This document shows positions 16,542 through 27,500 of a stretch of DNA of 64,000 nt, piece after piece. The stretch covers positions 14,407-78,406 of the forward strand of contig DFTH01000013.1 of the NCBI GenBank assembly GCA_002379425.1. Direction: 5' to 3'. The DNA comes from Prevotella sp. UBA4217 (lineage in GTDB: Bacteria; Bacteroidota; Bacteroidia; Bacteroidales; Bacteroidaceae). Made by a program: the position numbers and the translations under genes. The notes under the pieces are model-generated. The model ran no database searches. It was not told the origin of the DNA and saw only the letters and a list, made by a program, of their open reading frames with translations. Numbering within the stretch: position 1 is the stretch's first letter; every line of letters starts with the position of its first letter.

Positions 16542-19500
16542 TCACTTAGTCACGACTTTGCGGCCGTTGTGGATGTAGAGGCCGGGCTTGGCAGGCTGGG
16601 CTTCTACGCGGCGACCGTCGAGCGAGTACCAGGCACCGTTGGCGGCACCTGACTCGGGCTGGAACGTCGTGTCGCTGATACCAGTGCCTGATCCACCCTT
16701 GTCGTTGAACGAGAACTTAGCGGCATTCACAACCTTGCCGTCGTTCTTGTCGATCAGCAGGGCTACGACCGTGAGATTCTCCTTGTCCTGAATGCGCGTA
16801 TTGCCGGTGATGTCGATCTGATAGTTGTGGGTCATGGGCGCATCCTGGGCGATGGATGCGGGCACACTGCCCTCAATACCGTCGAACGGCTCGTAGGCGG
16901 CGACGGGCACATAGTTGTACGACACATTCTTCATCTTAGACTCATCCTTCGTCAGAGGGGCGAGGTTCTCGTCGGTTGTGCTTGAGCCAGCGTAATAGTT
17001 GGACTGGCACCATGTGTCGCCGGTGCCTTTCAGACCGTCGGCCACGAGCAGATAGCCGATGCGGTAGTTGGCGTTGGCCACATCCTCTACGAAGGTGGTT
17101 GTGGTCTTGACGTCGATCGTGTTGTCGTTGGCCCATGAGGCTTCAACCTCGATGCCGGCGGGCACATAACTGCGGTGCACGGCCTCTACCTCACGGCTGA
17201 TGCCAAAGGGCTTGCTGTTGCTGCCGTAGTAGGGATCGACAGTCTCACCACGATTCACCATACAACTGGGATAGCCCGACACGTTGAGTTGATAGTTGTC
17301 GAGGATCATCGGGTCGTCATTGCCGCCACCGTGAACGGCTACGGTAATCACGTTCTTGCCATAGATCTTATTCAGGAGCGCCAGAGCAGGAATACCACGG
17401 GCGCACCAGCCGCACCAGGTGCCGGTAGCCTCTTCGACAAATGCCGTCACCTTGGGCTTCTTGGCCAAGGTCACCAGTTGACCCTTGGCCGACAAGTTCT
17501 CTGTGGTGCATTCGTTGGCCACGCCGTTCACCTTGGTCACCTTGAAGGTCTTGTCCTGCGAACCGAGAGCGCCGTCGGCCTCCAGCGGAACCAGGATCTC
17601 TGAGGTCATCATAAAACTGACAGGCGACGGAAGATCGAGATGGTGCTCGGTCGTGGTGGAACCGGTGGTGATGGTATAGTCGATATTGGTAACGGGCTCG
17701 ATGCCTTCGCCAACCAGGGTGACGGGCACCTCCACGCTGCTGTTGACAGCCGCATAGGCCTTGCCGAAGTCGGTCGTTGCTACGCTGGCTGCATACTTCG
17801 CATACTCACCCTCCACATAGTCCATCTCGACAATCTTCCTGAAGTTGTCCCATCCCGGGGTGTTGGCGTAGGCCGCCTTCGTGCCATAGGGCACATAGAG
17901 TACGGCTGACTTCATGTTGTCGCCACTGAACACCATCGATGACACGGTAAAGGGTTTCCTGATATGAGACACCACCTTTGTCAACTGGTTGCAGTAGAGG
18001 AAGGCCTCGGCCTCGATTTTCTCCACGCTGGCAGGAATCTCGATCTCCGTCAGTGTGAAAATACTACGGAAGGAGGCTGCGGCAATTTTCTTCACGCCCT
18101 CGGGGATCTTCGTGGTAGAGAAGCCCTGGATCAGCGTGTTCGTAGCAGTCTCGATGATGGCGTTACAGTTGTCGCGCGAGTCGTATTTCGGATTGTTCGG
18201 GTCGATCTCGAACGAGGTGATGTTTTCACATCCGCCGAAGGGCGATTCGCCTAAATCGGTGATACCGGCCGACAGTTTCACCGTGGTCAGATCTTCATCG
18301 GCCCAGAAGGCTGCCCATCCTATCGACGTGACGCTATTGGGGAGTTTGACTTCCTTCAGTCCGCGTTTGCCGCTTAAGGCTGCTTCGCCGATGGCGGTGA
18401 CGGACTCGGGGATGACAGTAGTCCTGCAGCCGATGCGCAGCGTGTTGGTAGCCGTCTCGATGATGGCGTTACAGTTGTCGCGCGAGTCGAACGTGGGGTT
18501 GCCAGCCTCTACGCTCAGCACCTCGAGGTTATCGGCATAGTAGAAGATATCCCTGCCGATGGTGGTTACGTTCTTGGGCAGCACAAACTCCCTGATGCCA
18601 CTGTCCTGAAAGGCAAACATGCCGATGGCTGTCAGGCTCTTCGGCAGAATGATGTTCTCCAGAGAGAAGGTGTTAATTAAGGCGGATTCCGGCAACTCAT
18701 TGGCGACGGTGCCTTCTCCGCTGACGATGTTAGCCTCAGAGAGATCGATGGTCGACAGCGGACAATTACGGCCGCATAAGTTTCTCATGAACTCAAAGTC
18801 TTTACCGTTGATGGAGCCTGTCACTTTCAGTTCCCTGATGATCGACTTCCTATCGGCAGGGAATGCCGACTCGAGCGTACCGGCAGAAGAGAGGTTGACG
18901 CTACAGATCCGTTGATTCTCAAATTCAGAAGCCTCCACGATCGCGCGTTCTTCCAATTTGAAGTCTTGCCATCCCGGGGCTGCGGCGTATTTCGCCTTGG
19001 AGCCGTCGGGCACAATCAGGACAGTATTCGGGTTGAGGTAGCCGAAAGCATCATTAGGAATGGATAAAGGCGTTGCACCATGTGCGATGAAAGTCATGAT
19101 TGAAGTTCCTTCAAAGACATTCTGGCCCATCTTGGAAACGGTCTCAGGGATATCAAGTTTCCTAATTCCCAAACGGGCAAAGGCATAATCACCCAAAGCC
19201 TTCACCGTGGCAGGAATGGCAACAGTGGAATTTGAAGCCTGAATAAGGGTATTGGTGGCCGTCTCGATGATGGCGTTACAGTTGTCGCGCGAGTCCAATT
19301 TCTTGTTATCCTTATCGACCGTGATCGACACCAGATTAGCACAGGAGAAGAAAGCGCTTTGGGCTATTTTCTCCACAGAAGCCGGGATATAGAGATTTCT
19401 TATATCATAATTACTCGAGAACGCTTGCGTCCCGATGGTCTTGATGCTCTTAGGCAGGGCGATGTTTTTCAGTCCGGCCGATGCGAATGCACCTTCGCCG

Positions 19501-21128
19501 ATTTCCACCACGCCCTCGGGAATGCTTGTAGCCTTGCAGCCTCTGATAAGCACGCGTGTGTTTTTATCGTAGATGGCATTGTTCTGGGAATAATACGCCG
19601 TATTGCCTTCTTCCACCTCGATTGAATTCAGCGTAGAAATGTCAAAGGCATAACTCGCCAATTGTGTGACAGACTTCGGAATGAAGACAGAGGTGATGCT
19701 TGTACCAGAGAACGCCCCTATTTCAATGGCTTTCAGCGTTTTAGGCAGCACGATTTCGGTCAGTGTGAAACAATTGGCGAATTGCCAGTCGTTAAATGTA
19801 TCATCAATGCAGTCATAGTTATCGTCAACATACTTCTGTCCGCCTACGATGCGGGCCTCTGAGAGGTCGAGTTTCGACAGACGGCCCTGATTAGGCCCAC
19901 CATACTTATCGGCCGACATATCACGGAGCACGTCGATATCCTTACCGCCCACCACGCCGGTAACCTTCAGTCGGCTGATGCGATAGCGCTCGCCCTCGGG
20001 CAGCAGCGATGCCAACTGGCCCTGCTTTTCCACGTGCACCTCACGGAAACCGATTTCCGGCTTCAACGCGTCATCTTTGTCGTCGCCGTTGCCCAATGCA
20101 GGCTGGAGGCCCACGACGGCATTCTGTTTCTCCTTGAAATCTATGTCGCCGGGCTTCAGGTTGGTCAGTTCGAAATAACCGTCCATACGTCCGCCCCAGC
20201 CCCAGTTGACGTAGAACTTGCCGTCCTTATAGCCATGCAGCACAAAGGAGTGGCCTGCCTCACCGCTAAAGCCGCTGTAGATGACAGGGCGCCCTGCCTT
20301 GATCTCATCATAGAGCACCTGCTCCCACTCCTCGTCGGAAAACTCCTCGCGGCCCAAGAGATTGGCACCCTTACTGAAATTGAAGATGGAGATGAGTGCG
20401 CCGGGAATATTACCCGAAGTGGCACTTGACTCGCCAATGTCATATTTCATCGACACGGCCTGACCGCAATAGCGCATGAGCCAGGCGATGTCGTCGTCGT
20501 TCATGCCAAACCAGTTGAACTTGCGGGCCGGCAGCAACTCAAGGTTGATGCCGTGCTCGGTGGTATATCCAGCCACTTCGCGCACGTTATGGAGCGGCCA
20601 CTGGAGGTAGTTCACCACCTGGGCCATCGCCGTGGCCACACAACCGGTCAGCGTCTTCATGCCATTCACTTCCGGGCAGTGCTGCTGATAGATGCCGGTC
20701 TGGTCCCACTGGGTAGTGAGCAGGGGAATGAGTTCGGCCTTGGCATCACCTCTGGTGGCAGCACGACGGTCGGCTGGCTGGTTTCCCAGCGAGCGGGCGA
20801 CCTCGGCATAGTAGTCGAAGAGCCATTTCACATTGTCGGGCGCCTGCGAGAGATCGAAACTGCCCCGCTCGGCATAGCCAAGCACCTCGGGCATCTGGTC
20901 GTTGCCGGCGATGACCACGAAACCGCCGTTTTTCTCGGCATTAAACACGTAATAGGCTGGAGCCGTCGCCGAGGCGCCACGCGCCATGCTGCGGTTCTGG
21001 ACCTGCGTCAACTGTTTGCCCTTCATCAACTTCTGAGCCTTCTGAAGTGCCTGAGCTTCTGTTATCTCTCCTGCCTGCATGCTCAAGCCGAAAAAGAAGC
21101 TGACTAACAACAATGTAAGTTTTTTCAT
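16542..21128 (-). CDS. C10 cysteine protease / BspA-LRR / thioredoxin-like surface protein
   Basis: A 1528-aa secreted protein. The ATG at 21128 gives a signal peptide (MKKLTLLLVSFFFGLSMQAG); the frame opens 20 codons earlier. Domains in order: an inhibitory propeptide (about 20-120); a C10 (streptopain-like) peptidase (about 150-345) with catalytic Cys in TGCVATAMAQV and His in GHSFVLHGYKDG; BspA-type LRR_5 repeats (about 400-1120) including three copies of DSRDNCNAIIETATNT; a thioredoxin-like Omp28-type domain with GTWCGWCARG; and C-terminal WYSLDGRRVEAQP, GLYIHNGRKVVTK. It is probably an exported protease with adhesive repeats. The CxxC domain on the same chain is unusual. Confidence 0.88.
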   Translation of the reverse strand: MKKLTLLLVSFFFGLSMQAGEITEAQALQKAQKLMKGKQLTQVQNRSMARGASATAPAYYVFNAEKNGGFVVIAGNDQMPEVLGYAERGSFDLSQAPDNVKWLFDYYAEVARSLGNQPADRRAATRGDAKAELIPLLTTQWDQTGIYQQHCPEVNGMKTLTGCVATAMAQVVNYLQWPLHNVREVAGYTTEHGINLELLPARKFNWFGMNDDDIAWLMRYCGQAVSMKYDIGESSATSGNIPGALISIFNFSKGANLLGREEFSDEEWEQVLYDEIKAGRPVIYSGFSGEAGHSFVLHGYKDGKFYVNWGWGGRMDGYFELTNLKPGDIDFKEKQNAVVGLQPALGNGDDKDDALKPEIGFREVHVEKQGQLASLLPEGERYRISRLKVTGVVGGKDIDVLRDMSADKYGGPNQGRLSKLDLSEARIVGGQKYVDDNYDCIDDTFNDWQFANCFTLTEIVLPKTLKAIEIGAFSGTSITSVFIPKSVTQLASYAFDISTLNSIEVEEGNTAYYSQNNAIYDKNTRVLIRGCKATSIPEGVVEIGEGAFASAGLKNIALPKSIKTIGTQAFSSNYDIRNLYIPASVEKIAQSAFFSCANLVSITVDKDNKKLDSRDNCNAIIETATNTLIQASNSTVAIPATVKALGDYAFARLGIRKLDIPETVSKMGQNVFEGTSIMTFIAHGATPLSIPNDAFGYLNPNTVLIVPDGSKAKYAAAPGWQDFKLEERAIVEASEFENQRICSVNLSSAGTLESAFPADRKSIIRELKVTGSINGKDFEFMRNLCGRNCPLSTIDLSEANIVSGEGTVANELPESALINTFSLENIILPKSLTAIGMFAFQDSGIREFVLPKNVTTIGRDIFYYADNLEVLSVEAGNPTFDSRDNCNAIIETATNTLRIGCRTTVIPESVTAIGEAALSGKRGLKEVKLPNSVTSIGWAAFWADEDLTTVKLSAGITDLGESPFGGCENITSFEIDPNNPKYDSRDNCNAIIETATNTLIQGFSTTKIPEGVKKIAAASFRSIFTLTEIEIPASVEKIEAEAFLYCNQLTKVVSHIRKPFTVSSMVFSGDNMKSAVLYVPYGTKAAYANTPGWDNFRKIVEMDYVEGEYAKYAASVATTDFGKAYAAVNSSVEVPVTLVGEGIEPVTNIDYTITTGSTTTEHHLDLPSPVSFMMTSEILVPLEADGALGSQDKTFKVTKVNGVANECTTENLSAKGQLVTLAKKPKVTAFVEEATGTWCGWCARGIPALALLNKIYGKNVITVAVHGGGNDDPMILDNYQLNVSGYPSCMVNRGETVDPYYGSNSKPFGISREVEAVHRSYVPAGIEVEASWANDNTIDVKTTTTFVEDVANANYRIGYLLVADGLKGTGDTWCQSNYYAGSSTTDENLAPLTKDESKMKNVSYNYVPVAAYEPFDGIEGSVPASIAQDAPMTHNYQIDITGNTRIQDKENLTVVALLIDKNDGKVVNAAKFSFNDKGGSGTGISDTTFQPESGAANGAWYSLDGRRVEAQPAKPGLYIHNGRKVVTK

Positions 21129-21236
21129 TTTAATGGTTTGATTAATATTGATATTCAGCGGGCAATGCAGCGATTTAGCGAGAGCCATGAAACATGTTTC
21201 GATGGCCGGGCGTAAGCGTCATCGCGGCGTACGTCG

Positions 21237-21244
21237 CAAAGTTA
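21237..21244 (-). promoter_or_regulatory. -7 box (TAACTTTG) of the C10 protease gene
   Basis: TAnnTTTG match. The surrounding 80 bp resemble the GLUG gene's upstream region. Confidence 0.55.
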
Positions 21245-21307
21245 CGAAGAAAACGATTAACCTACGCATTTCTTCTCTTAAACTTTGTTAACCGAGCCCT
21301 AAAACTC

Positions 21308-21324
21308 ACCTCTGGGGGGGGGGG
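21308..21324. repeat. Half palindrome running into a G11 tract, copy 4
   Basis: ACCTCTGGGG begins as in copy 3 but continues as eleven Gs and then AATTAATC. The second half of the stem is missing. Confidence 0.7.
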
Positions 21325-21329
21325 AATTA

Positions 21330-21455
21330 ATCTAGGTTTAGTTGCCTGTAATCTGGGTCTGAGGCTACATCCAGGCAGGGGCACTCTTTCTTGAGGTCTT
21401 TCAGCAGGAAGAGTATGGCGGCTTTCTGGGCCTCGGTGCGGGTGTAGGGCGTGCC
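21330..21455 (-). pseudogene. Possible amidase remnant
   Basis: The minus frame reads GTPYTRTEAQKAAILFLLKD, then KKECPCLDVASDPDYRQLN and a stop. TRTEAQKAAL-type helices followed by CPxFDVA are typical of the end of phage-like N-acetylmuramoyl-L-alanine amidases of Bacteroidetes, but the histidine-containing stretch normally between them is missing. It has no start. I regard it as a degenerate fragment left by recombination. Identity is uncertain. Confidence 0.3.
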
Positions 21456-21521
21456 GGCAACGAGACCTACAGCCGTACGAACCACGTGATCGGCATCGGC
21501 CTCGACTACAAGTTCTAACGC
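21456..21521 (+). pseudogene. Copy of the 3' end of the FadL-like gene
   Basis: 66 bp match 10026-10091 with two mismatches and encode NETYSRTNHVIGIGLDYKF plus the stop. No other part of the gene is present. It overlaps the sprA stop codon, which lies at 21515-21517 on the other strand. Confidence 0.9.
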
Positions 21522-24500
21522 GTCAGTGAGAACTTCATGGATAGACCGAAGTCGCGCGTGGTGGTCGGGTAACTGCTACTGGAGAGAAGCGGGGTGTTGG
21601 TCTGCTGGTCGAAATAGGCAGTGAGGGTAAGCAGACGGCTCAGGGTGTAGTCGGCCATAAAGGATATCTTGATGGCACTATTACCACTCGAGGCAGAAGA
21701 GATGCCCGAGGCGATGTCACGCGTGATGGAAGCCTGGTCGCGGAAGGAGATATCGAGGCGCAGATTCAGGTCATGGTTCACGCCCGATCGACTAGAGGTA
21801 CTGGAAGTACTTGACTTAGTAGGATCATCCGTCTTTTTTGACTTCCCTTTCGACTTCTGGGCTCCCTTGATCTTACGACTCATGGAACTGTTGAAAAGTC
21901 GGAAGTCGCGGATCTTATACCCCAGTCCGATGACCCAGTCGCGGCTGAGCGCCTCGTTGATCTGCACACTGGTCATCGAGAGGTTCAGCACACGGGTGGT
22001 GCGATACTCAATCTTTGCCGTGAGATCATTCTGGAAGGTGGCATCTACGCCCAGCAGGGGCGAGAAGGCCTCGTTGATGCTGACCGTCGAGACGTTATAC
22101 ATCGACGAGGGCTGCAGTCCGCCCGTCGTCTGGTCAGTGATGAAGCCCAGTCCGTTCATATATTCCTGCCAAGAACTATAGGAGGCGTAACTGCCCACGC
22201 TATAGACGCTCTTATAGGCGTGGTTGATGTTCAGGCTCTTGAAATAGTCGCGGATACCCTTCAACTTCGACAGTCCACTATAGCGGACAGTCCAGTTGGG
22301 CAGCATCCTCGTGATGGCGGGGAAGATGCTGAGCGACTTGCCTGCGCCCATGGTATAGGCGGAGAGGAACGCTGGCACCATCACGTCGGCGCTATAGAGA
22401 TTAACCTCACCGAACGTACCGGGTGCATCGGCATACTGGGCCTGTACACGCTGTTGGAACTCTGGCAGAAGAGCACAGAACTCATCAAAGACACTGGACT
22501 GGTAGCCATTGGCCGCATCGCCAATGCCTGCCAGTGAACCACGGAGAGAGATGGTGGTCATGTTAAACGAGCCGCTATAGGTGGTAGGCCTTCCCGCGTA
22601 CATATATTGAATACTCTTGGCACGGTTGTCAGTCCGCGAGGCATTCAGGTCGATCTTCAGGTCGCGCACCGGTTCGAGCACAGCCCTCACCTGCAGGTCG
22701 GTGTTACTGTTGACAGTGGCTGGACTGGCCACATTGTCGTTCATCAGCAGCCAGTTGTTGTCCAAGGCCTTGTCGATATAGTTATCACCGATCATTCCAA
22801 AGGCGAAGTCGAGGCCTGGCGACATCACGCTCCCCGTGCGCTGTCCGAAGATATCCCCGACATTTGGCAGGAAGCCTGGCAGGAGCATGTTGTACTGCTG
22901 ACGATAACTGATGTTGATGGAGCGCACCATCATCAGCAGGCGCGCGATGCTCTGGGCGGGCTTGTACCATGCCATCTCCTCCCATGGTTTCTTGGTCGTA
23001 ATGCTGAGTTTGATGCTCACCGTATCACGGTTCTTGATGAGAATCTTGTTCTGGTCGATGACCTTGTACTTGACATTGTAGGGCTTGCCGTCCTTCGTAC
23101 GGGCGGTGACGATCAGTCGCTTGGAGTTCTTGTTATGGGCGACGGTGATGGTGGTATCGGCCTTGAGGGTTATCTCGCGCTGATAGGAGTTCTTCTTGAC
23201 GAGAGGCTCTTCGTCTTTCCTAGGGGCACTAGGGGTACTAGGATTACTAGGATTACTAGAACTCCTAGAACTCCTAGCACTCCTAGGATTCCTAGATGTC
23301 CTTCCTGCGATGGCTTTCTTGAAGCGCTCATTGGCTTTCTTCAGGAAGGGCACGTGGTTGTAGAGCGTCTCCATGTTGAAACTGCCGTTGATGTTCAGGT
23401 TACGGTTGCTGGTGATGGTATTGCCAAGGGAGGTGCCGTCGTTACGCTGCGTACCACGTACCCATGTATAGCGGGCATTGTAGGAAGCATCACTGTTGAC
23501 CCAGTCGAAGATGGGCAGTTTGTTCAGCGGCAGTTGGTAACTGGCCGTCACCTGCTGCTGATAGTCGAGAGGCGTACCCAGGTTCTTGATGCTCGTCCAT
23601 ACGGAGTCCTTCCAGGCCGAATACTGATCAGGATAGAGGTCCTTGTTCACAGGTGTATAGGGTTCCTCGATCTCTGCATGCGTAGCCGACTGGAAGTTGA
23701 AGTGCAGGTTCTTGGTGAAGTCCCAGCGGAGGGAGAAGTCACGGTTCCAGAGGAACTGCTCATTGAAGGTCAGTGGCAGGTTCTGGTTTTCCAGACTCTC
23801 GAGGTCGCGCTCCTGCAGTTCATAATAGGAGCGTGTCAGTTCGGAGTTGATGGCGATGCTCTGCGGCAGGTAGTTCAGGCCGATGGCCTTGGGGAAGTTG
23901 AGCCATTTCGACTTGCCCTTCAGTTTCTTGAACGGTTCCCAGGTCTTATAGACAGGCGAATAACTATAGTTGATGGCCCCCCGCCACTGGTCATCACTCT
24001 CATAGACGGTCGTCTCTCCCGAGGTGTAACGGTGGGCATGACTGTAACTGAAGGAGAAGTTGGCCGGGTCATAGGGCATCGGACTCCGCTTGGTCTTCAG
24101 GCCCCAGCGCATGTTGGAGAGCGAGAAGTTGGAGTTTGTGGTCTTGGTGACGGCAATCGACTCGATGCTGTCACGCTCATGCTGATCAACGGCGGCATCC
24201 AGGGCATCATCCAGTCGCATGTCCGTATCCATGGGGTTATAGCGAGGTCGTATCTCCTCTTTTGTCACGGAGTAATAGAGGGGCACACTGACCTTCGCCT
24301 TGTCGGGGAAGAACTTACCCAGTTCCAGTGAGGTGGTCACGCTATACTGTTTCTGCGTGTCGGTGGAGCGCTGCATGACACCCTCCTCCAGACCGCCAAA
24401 GCCGTCACTGACATACCGTCCTGCCAGGTTCAACGTGCCAAAGTCGGAGAGTTGCACGTTCATCGTGCCCGAGGCAGCCCATCCTCCCTCGTTGTTGGTT

Positions 24501-27500
24501 TCCAGCAGACGCAGTTCGTTGACCCACACCTCACCCGACTTCACCTCGCCCGAGATGTTCCTGACGCCAATCATCATCACCTTCACCTCGCCCAGCGTCG
24601 GATTACCCATCACGCTGATCTTATTGTTGGGACGGTCGGGGTCATAGTCGGTAAAGAGTTGGGTGAAGGAGCCAAGGCCTTGTCCCTTAGCCTGATTGCG
24701 CAGTTTCTTCACACGGGTGAAGACGTCGAGACTGATATCGAGCATGTTCGCCTCAGGCCATACCTGCTGACGGTCTGCCGTCGCGTATTTGCTATAGTCG
24801 CTACGGTCGGGGGTCAGCGAGAGGGGAATCTCGTACTCGTAGTAGTTGTTCTTATAGTCGCTACCCATGCGGACGAACACCGCCAACTGGTTGTCCCGTA
24901 AGTTGGTGGCGTCAGGCTCCAGGTGGTTGGCGTGTACGAACATCTGCATCCGCTTGTACTGCCGCAGGTCGAGGGTCGTGTTGCGATAGACGGCCTTCGA
25001 CTCTCCGTGCTGCAGTTCCTTCACCACCATGTCGAGAGCCTGCTCATTGGCCTCCACGAGTTGCGGCTGTGAGGGGTCGGTGACACGCGAGATGCCCGGT
25101 GGCAACACGTAGTTCACTGGTGTCTTGTCATTGTTCTCCTCGATATTCACGGCACTCACCTCCATCGTACCTCCCTCGGCAGCGCTCGTATTGAGGCTCT
25201 GCTTATAGAGTCGCCACTCTCCACGGACGAGGTCGAGCGAGCCAAAGCGCAGTACGATGGGTTTCTGGAAGCCCGTCATGAACATACGCATGAAACGGAT
25301 ACTGGTGAGGTCACTGATACTGCCCTGCTTATGCTCATATTCCGTGAGTGGGATACGGAACTGGTACCAGTTGACGCTGGTGGTGTCACCATTACGGAGT
25401 TTCACGCTGCTGGTGCGCATGTCGGTGATGAAGCAGTCGGCAGGGGGCGCCCCGTTGCGGTAGGCATCCAGGATCTCGGGCGAGATGCGCACCTTGTACT
25501 GGAAATACCGCTCAAACTCGTTGAGGGTAAAGTCCTCGTTGATATCTTCCACATCTGGTCCGCTCTTATAACTGGTGTCGTAGGATTCCGTCTGCTGATC
25601 CGTATCAGGCGAGTTGCCCTGCGGGTTGTTGATCAGTTTATAACGGTCGAGGATACTGCGGCGCTCGTTGTCGTAGTCAGAGCCACGGAAGTAGTGGTAG
25701 TTATCACCGGCAGGGTCGTTGCGCCAGGCCTGGATGATACTGTCGTTGGTGATCACGCCACTGTTCACCACGGCATTAAGCCACTCCTGATAAGCACCAA
25801 ACTGGCGCTCCTCGTCGTCGTTAAGTCCGTTGAAGCCCACATCCTGCAGTCGTCGTGACCCCGCTGACGTGGCGAAGGCGTATGTCTGCGTGGCCTGCTG
25901 AGGGATCTTACCCCACTGGGTAGTGGTGAAGGAACCGGTGCCATCAACAGGCATACCACTCTCATAGAACTTCTTGCCATCGTGCAGGATATCCTCGCTG
26001 ATCTCGCCCAGGTCGAAATAGAGGTCACCACTATAGTCAGAGGCATTGCCTGCCTGACGGGTATAGATGAAGGGATCCAGCAACCAGAACTCGATGTACT
26101 CGATGTTGGCCTGCTCGAAGTCGGTGGTCTCCAACTTACGCATCATACCGCCCCACTTGGTCTCGGGCTGCATCAGCGTACCGTCTGCATTGATATCACG
26201 GGTCAGGTTATACGGTCCGCGCTCCGAGGGATAGAAGGCCAGGTTGAGCACATCCTGCTTTGAGGTGGCACCGTTATAGGTGCTCTGCTGACGGTTCGGA
26301 TAGAGTTCCTTCACAAAGACCTCGCGCACATAGTGGTTGGAGAGTTGTTCCAGGTCGCTCTTCAGATGACTCGGCGTGAGCGTGGAAGAGCGGCTGTTGA
26401 GGACAGGATCGACATAGTACCATGCCAGGCGGGCACGATTATAGCCGCTGGTCACACCTGTCTTGTCGGAAGACTCCACCAGGGTTGACGGTACGCTCGA
26501 GAGCGTCCATGCCTGAGGACTCTTCACGCTGATATAGTTCTTTGTATTCTCAAAGTCGTCGATATAGGAGGCATCGTCCTGCGTACCACTGGCCGTACCG
26601 GCGATCAGTTGGGCGAATTCCCCCGTGAAGGAGATATGGGAAGGCTCCTTCACATGCAGGAAGGGAATCTTGTTGAGCATGGAGGTGAGCCACTGCGATT
26701 CCTGTTTCCAGTTCACATTCAGGCCCCAGAGGGTATTGCTCAGGGGTTCGGCTCCCATAGCCACCTTCGAGGTGAGTGCCTGTTCCGAGAGGCGCATCAG
26801 CGTACCGCCAATCTGGAAGTTCTTCGTGAAGTCATACTCCCAGTTCACACCCATCATCGTCTTGCGCTGCATGCCATAGTCGGTGTTCGACTCCAGCGAC
26901 ACGTTGACGTTCGTACCAGCATCGATGATGCTCTGGTTCAGGATGGTCACCTCACCAGCGGAATAATCCACCGTATAGTCTGAGCCTTCCGAGAGGACGA
27001 CGCCACCGGCGGTCACCTCGACAGAGCCAGGGGGCACGTTATAGGCCCCGAGGGAGATGACATTGGCTGAAGAGCCCTTGTACTGTCCGACGAGGAGGAA
27101 CTTGTCTTTCTCGGCATTCTGCTTCGCCACCGTCTTCGTGGAGTCATAGAGTTGGGTAAAGGCATATTTCTCGGCATCAGCCTCAGAGAGTCCGCCTGCC
27201 ATGAGTTGTTTCTTCAGGAAACTGCCAAAAGGCTCCGAGGCAGGCAGGAACACACGGCCGTTGCTCACGGTATAGCCTTCCACGAAGTCGAAGTAGCCGT
27301 TGGGGTTCGTCTTGTTGTTATTGTCCAGCCGGTCACAGCCCAACAGTTTCAGGAGCGTCCTGCTCTTCACCTGCTGCTCGGGGATATAGGTCAGATAGAC
27401 GCCTGCCGTATCGCTCTGGTACTTGATATCGAGGCGGAACTTGGTCTTCTCAACGGTCGATGCCAGATAATACACGTTTTTCATCATCAGGCGCCAGTTG

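Noticed and set aside
21314..21324. Eleven-G tract read as a phase-variation switch
   Set aside because: It lies outside any coding region or promoter spacer and could be an assembly problem, so I kept it only as part of the scar.
22607..24331. 574-codon open frame on plus inside sprA
   Set aside because: It lies entirely antisense to the strongly supported sprA gene and lacks family motifs. Long antisense frames arise here from codon bias.
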